A stretch of DNA of 6,397 bases from Treponema sp. (lineage in GTDB: Bacteria > Spirochaetota > Spirochaetia > Treponematales > Breznakiellaceae), in NCBI GenBank assembly GCA_031266695.1, contig JAISAK010000368.1:1-6397 (forward strand), written 5' to 3'. The notes below the pieces were generated by a model. It was not told the origin of the DNA, made no database searches, and was given only the letters and a program-made list of their open reading frames with translations. Positions 1 through 5,453 of this stretch are shown piece by piece. Positions within the stretch are counted from its first letter, which is position 1, and each line of letters begins with the position of its first letter. Position numbers and translations under genes: made by a program.

Positions 1-1
1 A

Positions 2-661
2 AAAAGGGCGGGCTGTCACATCCACATAGCCCATGTTTCCACAAAGGAAGCGGTTGAAATGATCCGGCGGGCTAAAGGGGAACTGCGGAAGAAAGCCGGC
101 GGGGAAGAAGGCGTTTTCCGGATTAGCTGCGAAGCCATGCCGCATCACATAGCCCTTACCGAAGGACGGGCCCGCGAACTGGGGGAAGAATCTTTCGGCC
201 GGGTGAACCCGCCGTTACGCGCCGAGGCGGATCGCCGGGCAATCCTCGAAGCGCTGCTTGACGGAACAATAGACGCCATCGCCACCGATCACGCGCCCCA
301 TTCAATGGAAGACAAGGCCGGGGGCGCGCCCGGTTTTTCCGGCCTGGAAACCGCCTTCGCGGTCTGTTATACGGAACTGGTCGGGAACGGCGCGGGCGGC
401 CGTATGGATCTCGGCCGGCTTTCCTCCCTTATGAGCGCCGGCCCGGCGCGCCTTTTGGGCCTTGCAGGCGGCTGCGCGGGCCGCGGCCTCATAGCTCCCG
501 GCCTGCGGGCGGATCTTGTCATCATTGATCCCGAAGCGGTTCGAAAGGTTGATCCCGCCTCCTTCAAATCCCGGGGAAAGAATACGCCCTTTGCGGGCCG
601 GGAACTTTTCGGCAGGGTGTTGATGACGATTCAAAGCGGCCGGGTAGTCTTTGAGGCATGA
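2..661 (+). CDS. pyrC: Dihydroorotase, C-terminal half (5' end outside window)
   Basis: Dihydroorotase, a zinc amidohydrolase that cyclises N-carbamoyl-aspartate to dihydroorotate, the third step of UMP synthesis, in the cytoplasm. The frame is open from base 2, upstream of the first ATG at 59, so the gene enters from the left; 219 residues are visible of a usual ~430. The translation before that ATG reads CHIHIAHVST (about 14-43), the family's conserved His-containing motif, which shows that 59 is not the start. After it come PHH (about 140-150), NPPLR, the active-site DHAPH (about 286-300, whose Asp is the expected catalytic/metal residue), GLETAF, and the C-terminal GLIAPGLRADLVIIDP and GKNTPFAGRELFGRV signatures. 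The N-terminal HxH metal ligands lie outside the window. The stop is TGA at 659-661 and pyrF follows on the same strand. Identification is firm; type I versus other subclass is inferred from the motifs. Confidence 0.95.
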   Translation, partial: KRAGCHIHIAHVSTKEAVEMIRRAKGELRKKAGGEEGVFRISCEAMPHHIALTEGRARELGEESFGRVNPPLRAEADRRAILEALLDGTIDAIATDHAPHSMEDKAGGAPGFSGLETAFAVCYTELVGNGAGGRMDLGRLSSLMSAGPARLLGLAGGCAGRGLIAPGLRADLVIIDPEAVRKVDPASFKSRGKNTPFAGRELFGRVLMTIQSGRVVFEA

Positions 662-687
662 ATGTCTTCCCTTCCATACCTTCCCGG

Positions 688-710
688 GTTATACTTTTTC
701 AATGTATAAC
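688..710. repeat. Perfect 7-bp inverted repeat overlapping the pyrF start
   Basis: GTTATAC at 688-694 and GTATAAC at 704-710 are exact reverse complements separated by 9 bp (695-703). The preferred pyrF ATG (702-704) lies partly in the loop and partly in the right arm, and the arms contain -10-like hexamers (TATACT 690-695, TATAAC 705-710). It could be an operator, a translational hairpin or chance. No regulator is visible and no convincing -35 is present. Confidence 0.4.
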
Positions 711-1697
711 ATGGATAAACTTTTTGAGGCCGTTGCCGCCCGGGGCCCCGTGTGCGTCGGACTGGATACGGCCGCGGATTACGTTCCTCCGGGGGAAAGG
801 CAAAGGGCGTCCTCCGATGCCGCGGCGATATTGGCCTTCAACAAGGCGATCATTGACGCAACGATTGACGCGGCAGCCTGCTTCAAGGTGCAGATTGCCT
901 GCTATGAAGAGCTGGGCCTTGCCGGCCTGGAAACCTACGCAAGAACCCTGAAATACCTTCGTGAAAAAAAGGGCCTTGTCATTGCCGACATCAAACGCGG
1001 CGATATTGCCGATACCGCGCTCCGTTACGCGAAATCCCATTTCGAGGGGGACTTCGAGGCGGACTTTGTTACCCTTTCGCCCTACATGGGAATGTACTCC
1101 ATCGAACCCTGGTTCTCTTACGCGCAGAGCAGGGGCAAGGGCGCTTTTGTGCTGATGCGTACCAGCAACAGGGGTATGCGTGATTTTGAGTACCTGGAAC
1201 TGAAAACCGACCCGCCGGCGGAAAACGCCGCGGGGGCCGGCGTTCCCGGCGGAAGCGTCCCGCCCCGCCGCCTCTACCACGCGGTTGGGGACAAGCTTGC
1301 CGAACTTGCCGGGACGCGGCGCGGCGTTTACGGTTACGGCGCCTTCGGCGCGGTACTTGGCTGTACCGAGCGGGAAGAAGCCGCCGCCATACGCGGGCGC
1401 TACAGCGGCCTTTTCTTCCTTATACCCGGCTACGGCGCCCAGGGCGGCGCCGCGGACGACGCGGCCCTGCTCCTGCGGAAGGGCAACGGCGGCGTGGTGA
1501 ACGCTTCCCGCTCGATTCTCAAGGCCTGGACAGCGGCGCCCGGCGCGGAAAACGAAGGCGCGGCGGCGGACAACCCCGCGGGCAGGGACGGCGTAAATAA
1601 CGCCTTCGCCGCGGAGGCGGCCCGCGGGGCGGCCCTTGAAATGCGCGACGCGATACGAAAGGCGGTGAAAAACCGGGACAGGGAGGAAGAGCCGTGA
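702..1697 (+). CDS. pyrF: Orotidine 5'-phosphate decarboxylase, type 2
   Basis: OMP decarboxylase, the last step to UMP, cytoplasmic. From ATG 702 the protein has 331 residues. Motifs in order: VCVGLD (17-22), FKVQIACYEELG (61-72), the catalytic IADIKRGD with D96-x-K98-x-x-D101, LSPYMG (125-130), LMRTSN (151-156), IPGYGAQGG (241-249) and the phosphate-binding VNASRSIL (266-273). The DIKRGD, TSN and PGxGAQGG pattern is that of the type 2 (mycobacterial/archaeal-like) subfamily of roughly 270-310 residues. The extra length sits in two Ala/Gly/Pro-rich stretches, about 171-189 and 277-297. The start is uncertain: ATG 711 and TTG 651 are in frame, no Shine-Dalgarno precedes 702 or 711, and the residues added by TTG 651 do not resemble the family. 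I chose 702 because homology begins just after it. The gene ends in a 4-bp overlap with pyrK. The function is secure; the start is not. Confidence 0.93.
   Translation: MYNMDKLFEAVAARGPVCVGLDTAADYVPPGERQRASSDAAAILAFNKAIIDATIDAAACFKVQIACYEELGLAGLETYARTLKYLREKKGLVIADIKRGDIADTALRYAKSHFEGDFEADFVTLSPYMGMYSIEPWFSYAQSRGKGAFVLMRTSNRGMRDFEYLELKTDPPAENAAGAGVPGGSVPPRRLYHAVGDKLAELAGTRRGVYGYGAFGAVLGCTEREEAAAIRGRYSGLFFLIPGYGAQGGAADDAALLLRKGNGGVVNASRSILKAWTAAPGAENEGAAADNPAGRDGVNNAFAAEAARGAALEMRDAIRKAVKNRDREEEP
1681..1687 (+). promoter_or_regulatory. Ribosome binding site of pyrK
   Basis: GGGAGGA lies inside the last codons of pyrF, 7 nt before the GTG at 1694 when counted from GGAGG. It supports the GTG start and the 4-bp GTGA overlap, an arrangement typical of translational coupling. 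Confidence 0.75.
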
Positions 1698-2569
1698 CAT
1701 CGCTTACGGAACGGCTTTTGCGGAAAACTTATATCAGCGGGGAAATTCTCCAACTGGAATTTTCCTGGTCAGGTGAGCCGCCCAGGGGGGGACAGTTTTT
1801 TTTTGTCAAGCCGAAACGCTCCGGGGTATTCCTGGGGCGGCCGCTGAGCGCCGCCCTTTGGATCCCCGCGGGCAAGGATACCCCGGAAAACCGGAGAAGG
1901 TTCCGGGGCAAAACCTACGCGGATGTTGAATTCTTCAAAACCGATACGGTCCGTTTTCTTATTGCCCGGCGGGGCCGGGGTACGGAGGAATTGGCGGATA
2001 TGGCTTTTGAAGAGCAGGCGGAACTCACCGGCCCCCTGGGAAACACCTGGGGCGATTTTCTCCCTCCGAACCGGAAGGTCATAGCCCTGATAAGCGGCGG
2101 TATCGGCATTGCTCCCTTTTTTGCCTTTGCCGCGGAACTTGCCGGAAAGTCCCGGCCTTTTGATTTTTACGCGGGCTTTAAAACCGAGTCGCTGGATACG
2201 CAGCGGTTCCGGAAGAGGCCGGGCAGGACTTCTCCTATGACGATTCTCACTTTCGGGGCGGGTTTTGACGCCCGGCAAACCATCGTCGTCACCGAAGATG
2301 GATCCGAGGGACGAAAAGGCCTTGTTCCCGATTTTCTCAACCCGGCGGATTACTCGGCGGTTTACGCCTGCGGTCCCGAACCCATGCTGAAAGCCGTGGC
2401 GGAAAAATGCCGGAAGGCGGCGGTTTCCTGCTTTGTCAGTATGGAGCGGCGGATGGCCTGCGGCGTCGGCGCCTGCCTTGGCTGTACCGTCAAAACCTCC
2501 GGGGGCGGCCGGCGCTGCTGTTCCGAGGGCCCCATATTTCCGGCGGAGGAGATCTGTTTCGATGACTGA
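1694..2569 (+). CDS. pyrK: Dihydroorotate dehydrogenase electron-transfer subunit
   Basis: PyrK is the FAD and [2Fe-2S] subunit that passes electrons from the PyrD active site to NAD+. It forms a heterotetramer with class 1B PyrD in the cytoplasm. At 291 residues it is somewhat longer than the usual ~250-265. It shows a ferredoxin-reductase-type FAD domain with GRPLS (48-52), GRGTEEL (94-100) and LTGPLGNTW (111-119). A NAD-binding domain follows with ALISGGIGIAPFFAFA (131-146) and ACGPEPMLKAV (225-235). The C-terminal cluster-binding segment is MACGVGACLGC (254-264) and CCSEGPIF (275-282). Expected ligands are C256, C261, C264 and C276 (or C275). An extra ~25 residues follow the FAD motif (about 57-85). 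The GTG start is supported by a good ribosome binding site and by the overlap with pyrF. Its 3' end overlaps pyrD by 8 bp, fitting equimolar partners. Codons 31-37 carry a G7 and a T9 run. Confidence 0.94.
   Translation: MTSLTERLLRKTYISGEILQLEFSWSGEPPRGGQFFFVKPKRSGVFLGRPLSAALWIPAGKDTPENRRRFRGKTYADVEFFKTDTVRFLIARRGRGTEELADMAFEEQAELTGPLGNTWGDFLPPNRKVIALISGGIGIAPFFAFAAELAGKSRPFDFYAGFKTESLDTQRFRKRPGRTSPMTILTFGAGFDARQTIVVTEDGSEGRKGLVPDFLNPADYSAVYACGPEPMLKAVAEKCRKAAVSCFVSMERRMACGVGACLGCTVKTSGGGRRCCSEGPIFPAEEICFDD
1785..1804 (+). repeat. Adjacent homopolymer runs G7 and T9 inside pyrK
   Basis: Seven G (1785-1791) and nine T (1796-1804) are separated only by ACAG. In frame they encode Arg-Gly-Gly-Gln-Phe-Phe-Phe (residues 31-37), a conserved-looking part of the flavin domain. 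In this copy the frame is intact. Such runs are prone to polymerase slippage; whether that happens here is not shown. Confidence 0.85.
2545..2553 (+). promoter_or_regulatory. Ribosome binding site of pyrD
   Basis: GGAGGAGAT within the 3' end of pyrK lies about 9-12 nt before the ATG at 2562, depending on which purine core pairs. It selects 2562 over upstream in-frame starts such as 2433, whose extra 43 residues look like pyrK sequence read in another frame. Confidence 0.7.
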
Positions 2570-3533
2570 CCTTTCCGTCACTGTCGCCGGGGTACGTTTC
2601 AAAAACCCGGTTATCGCCGCGTCGGGAACCTTCGGCTACGGCGGCGAATACGGCGGAATTATCGACGTGTCCCGCCTGGGCGGAATTTGTACCAAGGGCC
2701 TTACCCTGAATCCCCGGCCGGGCAACGGGGGCCTGCGGTTATGGGAAACGCCCGCGGGGCTTATGAATTCCATCGGCCTTGAAAACCCCGGCATAGCGGC
2801 CTTTATCGAAAAGGAACTCCCCCGGATGCGGAAACTCGGGCCGGTTGTCATCGCGAACCTGTCGGGCTCCGGCATCGAAGAATACACCGAAGGCGCGCGG
2901 CTGCTGAATGAAACTTCCATTGATATGATCGAGCTCAACATCTCCTGCCCAAACGTAAAGGCGGGAGGCATGAGCTTCGGCCTTGATCCCGAATCCGCCG
3001 CCTCCGTTGTCGGCCCGGTGCGGAAAGCCGCTTCCGCCAAGCCCCTTATGGTGAAGCTTTCGCCTAACGCTCCCGACCTTGCGGCGGTTGCCCTTGCCTG
3101 CGTCAGGGCCGGCGCCGACGCCCTTTCGCTGGTGAATACCTTCAAGGCAATGGCGATTGACGTTAAAAACCGGAAACCCGTGTTCGACAATATCAGCGCC
3201 GGCCTTTCCGGCCCCGCAATCCGGCCCCTTGCGCTGCGCATGGTGTGGGAACTTTACGCCGCCCTTGGAGCGGCGGAGGGCGCGAAGGCAGGGGCGGCGC
3301 AGGGTGCGCGGGCGGAGGGCCCGGCAAAGCCCGCGGTTCCCCTTGTCGGCCTCGGCGGCATAGCCCGCGCGGAGGACGCCCTCGAATTCCTTATGGCGGG
3401 AGCGGCCGCGGTCCAGGTCGGCTCCGCCACCTTTGCGCATCCCGCGGCAATGATTGAAATTATTGAGGGAATTGAATCCTATATGCGCCGGAAGGGCATC
3501 GAAAAAATAGGGGAGCTCTCCCTGCGGGGATAA
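2562..3533 (+). CDS. pyrD: Dihydroorotate dehydrogenase, class 1B catalytic subunit
   Basis: FMN enzyme that oxidises dihydroorotate to orotate, acting with PyrK and NAD+ in the cytoplasm. It has 323 residues against about 305-311 for typical class 1B enzymes. Motifs: NPVIAASGTFGYG (15-27), TKG with K45, PAGLMNSIGLENPG (64-77), NISCPNVK (126-133) with catalytic-base Cys129 (class 1 uses Cys, class 2 Ser), KLSPNAPD (165-172), VNTFKAMAID (191-200), LSGPAIRPLAL (215-225), GLGGIARAEDALEFLMAGA (263-281) and VQVGSA (284-289). There is no N-terminal membrane helix, which argues against class 2. The excess length is an Ala/Gly/Lys/Glu-rich segment at about 235-258 (bases 3264-3335), just before the conserved VPLVGLGGI strand. 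Start 2562 is set by homology and the ribosome binding site. The gene overlaps pyrK by 8 bp, confirming the PyrK-PyrD pair. It is the last + strand pyr gene before the inverted methyltransferase gene. Confidence 0.95.
   Translation: MTDLSVTVAGVRFKNPVIAASGTFGYGGEYGGIIDVSRLGGICTKGLTLNPRPGNGGLRLWETPAGLMNSIGLENPGIAAFIEKELPRMRKLGPVVIANLSGSGIEEYTEGARLLNETSIDMIELNISCPNVKAGGMSFGLDPESAASVVGPVRKAASAKPLMVKLSPNAPDLAAVALACVRAGADALSLVNTFKAMAIDVKNRKPVFDNISAGLSGPAIRPLALRMVWELYAALGAAEGAKAGAAQGARAEGPAKPAVPLVGLGGIARAEDALEFLMAGAAAVQVGSATFAHPAAMIEIIEGIESYMRRKGIEKIGELSLRG
3502..3522 (-). terminator. Possible weak terminator for the methyltransferase gene
   Basis: Read on the - strand, GGGAGAGCTCCC (3522-3511) can form a short stem of four to five pairs. 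It is followed by CTA and a run of six T (3507-3502). It lies about 30-50 nt beyond the methyltransferase stop, inside the 3' end of pyrD. The stem is short, so this is tentative. I see no + strand terminator after pyrD in the 19-bp gap. Confidence 0.25.
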
Positions 3534-3552
3534 GCCGCGGCGGGGAACTGCG

Positions 3553-4716
3553 CTACTTCTTCCGTACCAGAAACAAAAACTCCGTGTTCTTCTCCCCGGT
3601 ATCCTTTATCCAGTCGTTGGTCCACTTCATGGCCGCCATGACGTTCTTTTTGTAATTGATCTCCTCCACCCCAAGGATCGTTCCCGAGGCCTCAAGCGCC
3701 TCGTTCAGTTCCTCTGCGCTCGCGCGGCCTCCCGAGCTGTAGGACAGAATGATATGTTCCACGGGTATTTCCCGAATCAATTTTTCAAGGGCCTCGATAA
3801 CGATAAAGCGGCCGGATCCGCCGCGCCTGAAATCTTCAAAGACCGATCCCGCTACGGCATCGGAGCTGTCCGCGCGCCGCCGGGCCCTGCCGAAAAGTTT
3901 CGGCCTGTCGTTCAGGCACACCGTTGTCCAAAGATGGTAGTATGACGCATAACGGACGCGGGAAGGAGGCATTTTTTCGTTGTTGGAACCGTAGGGCGGG
4001 TCAAGGTAGGCAAGATCGATTCCGGCGGGCAGGCGCTTAAGCGCCGCGAAAATATCATCGTTCATTACAACGTTGTCCCGGGTATTCACCCAGAGCCGGG
4101 GGACTTCCAGTTTGAGATCCCGGTAGGAGCGGGGCGACCATTCGCTGAGGTATGAAACAAAATGCCCCAGGGTGCTGTCCACCTGGTTCAGGGCCAGGAT
4201 GAGGCTGGTAATCGTCACCGCCCTGGTAAGCTCGTCAAGATTGAGCCGGTCAATCTCGTCCCGGATGGCGTCAAGTTTGCGGGTGTTCTTCCGCTGCCAG
4301 GGAAATTTCAGGCTCCGGCAGACGGCGTCGCCCCCGTAGTTTTCCGTGAACCAGCCGTCGGCGGGCGGAAGGCCGTTAAGGTAATCGATAAGTTCCTGGT
4401 AGGATTGGGGCTCCCGCTTGTTCAATAAAAAGGCGGTGTTGAAAATTTTTGAATAGACGGCAATGTCATTGGCAAAAATCCGGCGGCCGCTCCGGGCAAG
4501 GGCCTGGCTGACCCTGGTAGAACCGGAAAACCCGTCAAAGACGGCCGCCGGGGACACCTTCTCCGCAAGGGAAAGAATGTGGGGCAGGAGCTTCAGTTTT
4601 GAACCGGTGTACTTGAAAGCCTGTGTAGCAGGACAGGCCTGCGTAACGGGACAAGGCTGGGTAACAGGACAAGGCTGTCCGGGCTTCGGTTTTTCGGCAG
4701 AATCGCTCTTGACCAT
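3553..4716 (-). CDS. D12-class adenine-specific DNA methyltransferase
   Basis: Predicted S-adenosylmethionine-dependent N6-adenine DNA methyltransferase, 387 residues, target sequence unknown. Visible motifs are the amino-terminal FKYTGSKLKLLPHI (34-47, motif X type), the SAM-binding VFDGFSGSTRVSQAL (59-73), FANDI (81-85), the catalytic LAYLDPPYGSNN (235-246, DPPY at 239-242) and a C-terminal TEFLFLVRKK. The order X, I, IV is that of the alpha/D12 group (Pfam MethyltransfD12). The middle section, with LNQVDSTLGHFVSYLSEWSPRSYRDLKLEVPRLW, recalls COG3392-type enzymes, an impression not tested. Residues about 15-33 are a Cys/Pro-rich tandem hexapeptide with no recognised fold. No restriction endonuclease or specificity subunit is seen beside it, so it may be a solitary enzyme. 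It sits inverted between pyrD and pyrE, facing pyrD at the 3' side. AGGA (4730-4727) is a modest ribosome binding site 10 nt before the ATG. Class assignment is strong; biological role is open. Confidence 0.88.
   Translation of the reverse strand: MVKSDSAEKPKPGQPCPVTQPCPVTQACPATQAFKYTGSKLKLLPHILSLAEKVSPAAVFDGFSGSTRVSQALARSGRRIFANDIAVYSKIFNTAFLLNKREPQSYQELIDYLNGLPPADGWFTENYGGDAVCRSLKFPWQRKNTRKLDAIRDEIDRLNLDELTRAVTITSLILALNQVDSTLGHFVSYLSEWSPRSYRDLKLEVPRLWVNTRDNVVMNDDIFAALKRLPAGIDLAYLDPPYGSNNEKMPPSRVRYASYYHLWTTVCLNDRPKLFGRARRRADSSDAVAGSVFEDFRRGGSGRFIVIEALEKLIREIPVEHIILSYSSGGRASAEELNEALEASGTILGVEEINYKKNVMAAMKWTNDWIKDTGEKNTEFLFLVRKK
4619..4672 (-). repeat. Three tandem 18-bp repeats in the methyltransferase 5' end
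   Basis: Direct 18-bp units at 4619-4636, 4637-4654 and 4655-4672, matching one another at 14-15 of 18 positions, followed by a 5-bp start of a fourth (GGCTG, 4673-4677). The unit length is a multiple of three. On the - strand they encode PCPVTQ, PCPVTQ and ACPATQ (residues about 15-32), immediately before the conserved KYTGSK motif. Copy-number change would lengthen or shorten the N-terminus without breaking the frame. Confidence 0.9.
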
Positions 4717-4793
4717 GATGGATATATCCTAAGCTCTTATGGTATCTTCAACAAGGAAGGGATCCGAAGGGCCCGCCGTTTCAGGGAGGAATT
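4717..4793. promoter_or_regulatory. Divergent spacer between methyltransferase gene and pyrE
   Basis: This 77-bp spacer must hold start signals for both genes if pyrE is not read only from far upstream. It contains a perfect 10-bp palindrome GGATATATCC (4720-4729) just before the methyltransferase ATG, and a TATGGT (4738-4743) that could serve as a -10 toward pyrE. I find no well-spaced consensus -35 on either strand, so exact promoters cannot be placed. Confidence 0.4.
4784..4790 (+). promoter_or_regulatory. Ribosome binding site of pyrE
   Basis: GGGAGGA is followed by ATT and the ATG at 4794 (GGAGG core to ATG 4 nt, slightly short). It fixes the pyrE start. Confidence 0.7.
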
Positions 4794-5384
4794 ATGGAAG
4801 AAGTAATCACTTTGCTTAGGGAATCCGGGGCCATGCTGGAGGGGCATTTCCTCCTGACCTCGGGACGTCATTCGGACAGGTACTTTCAGTGCGCGAAGCT
4901 GCTGAGGTATCCGGACAAGGCTGCGGCCGCGCTGGCCGGAGTGGCGGAGCGGATAAAAGCCGACCTTGCGGCGGGAAGGGTTGAAATAGACGCGGTCGTG
5001 GGGCCGGCTATGGGGGGCATTATCGTGGCCTACGAGCTGGGCAGGCAGCTTGGGCTTCCGGCGTTTTTTACCGAGCGGGACGATACGGGCGCCATGAGCC
5101 TGCGCAGGGGCTTTGAGATAAAACCGGGGCAGAAAATACTCATTTCCGAGGATGTGGTGACCACGGGAAAGTCCTCCGGGGAATGTGCCGGGGTACTGGA
5201 AAGCCTTGGCGCAAAGGTAACCGCCCTGGCCTGCCTTGTGGACCGCAGGGCTGCGGACGCGGCGGATATTTCCTGGCCCCTGTACCCGGCGGTAAAGGTG
5301 AATGTTCAAAATTGGGAACCCGAAGCCTGCGAGTTGTGCAAAAAGGGCATCCCCGCAATCAAGCCGGGTTCAAGAAAATTCTAG
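4794..5384 (+). CDS. pyrE: Orotate phosphoribosyltransferase
   Basis: Transfers phosphoribose from PRPP to orotate to give OMP, the substrate of the PyrF encoded earlier in the window; cytoplasmic. It has 196 residues, normal for the shorter bacterial form. Key parts: GHFLLTSGRHSDRYFQCAKLL (17-37), the orotate/PRPP-handling N-terminal region; VVGPAMGGIIVAYELGRQLG (68-87); FFTERDD (91-97); and the PRPP-binding loop ILISEDVVTTGKS (115-127) with the acidic pair E119-D120. The C-terminus CELCKKGIPAIKPGSR (179-194) carries a CxxC (C179, C182), a hallmark of the PyrE type often called the Thermus family. The gene is separated from pyrCFKD by the opposing methyltransferase gene, so it probably uses its own promoter in the 77-bp divergent spacer, unless read-through from pyrD supplies it. 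The stop is TAG at 5382-5384. Confidence 0.95.
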   Translation: MEEVITLLRESGAMLEGHFLLTSGRHSDRYFQCAKLLRYPDKAAAALAGVAERIKADLAAGRVEIDAVVGPAMGGIIVAYELGRQLGLPAFFTERDDTGAMSLRRGFEIKPGQKILISEDVVTTGKSSGECAGVLESLGAKVTALACLVDRRAADAADISWPLYPAVKVNVQNWEPEACELCKKGIPAIKPGSRKF

Positions 5385-5453
5385 TGCAATTTTAATAAAA
5401 ATGATATATAGTTTAATCAAGACAAATTTATTCACTTACCCGGAGGTAAAATA
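5385..5453 (+). promoter_or_regulatory. AT-rich promoter region of the binding-protein gene
   Basis: This short spacer is far richer in A/T than anything else in the window. TGATATATA (5402-5410) fits an extended -10 (TGn followed by TATATA at 5405-5410), preceded by an A/T tract (5388-5401) resembling an UP element. No good -35 is seen. A start near 5417 would give a leader of about 37 nt. An imperfect 7-4-7 dyad (5 of 7 pairs), TGATATA to TTAATCA (5402-5419), overlaps the -10 and might be an operator. Confidence 0.5.
5442..5447 (+). promoter_or_regulatory. Ribosome binding site of the binding-protein gene
   Basis: GGAGGT, with 7 nt between GGAGG and the ATG at 5454, is the strongest ribosome binding site in the window. 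This suggests high expression, as expected for a periplasmic binding protein. Confidence 0.8.

Noticed and set aside
302..634. 110-residue and other - strand open frames opposite pyrC
   Set aside because: They lie wholly opposite a gene with clear family motifs, have no ribosome binding site or recognisable motif, and are expected in GC-rich DNA.
658..951. 97-residue frame starting at the ATGA overlap with the pyrC stop
   Set aside because: The ATGA looks like a classic coupled start, but the frame runs inside pyrF in another phase and its translation has no family features, while pyrF motifs are unambiguous.
699..1700. 333-residue - strand frame opposite pyrF
   Set aside because: Long, but an antisense shadow: Arg/Gly/Val-rich translation without domains, exactly opposite the secure pyrF coding sequence.
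1764..1804. Internal terminator in pyrK formed by CCTGG (1764-1768)/CCAGG (1782-1786) followed by the T9 run
   Set aside because: The stem is only 5 bp with a 13-nt loop, and 9 nt separate it from the T run; it does not fit an intrinsic terminator and would cut the operon before pyrD.
4619..4677. CRISPR-like array
   Set aside because: The 18-bp units are directly adjacent with no spacers and are read in frame as protein; this is a coding tandem repeat.
5375..5393. Terminator after pyrE from AAAATT/AATTTT
   Set aside because: The stem is A/T only, 6 bp, and not followed by a T run, so it would be too weak.
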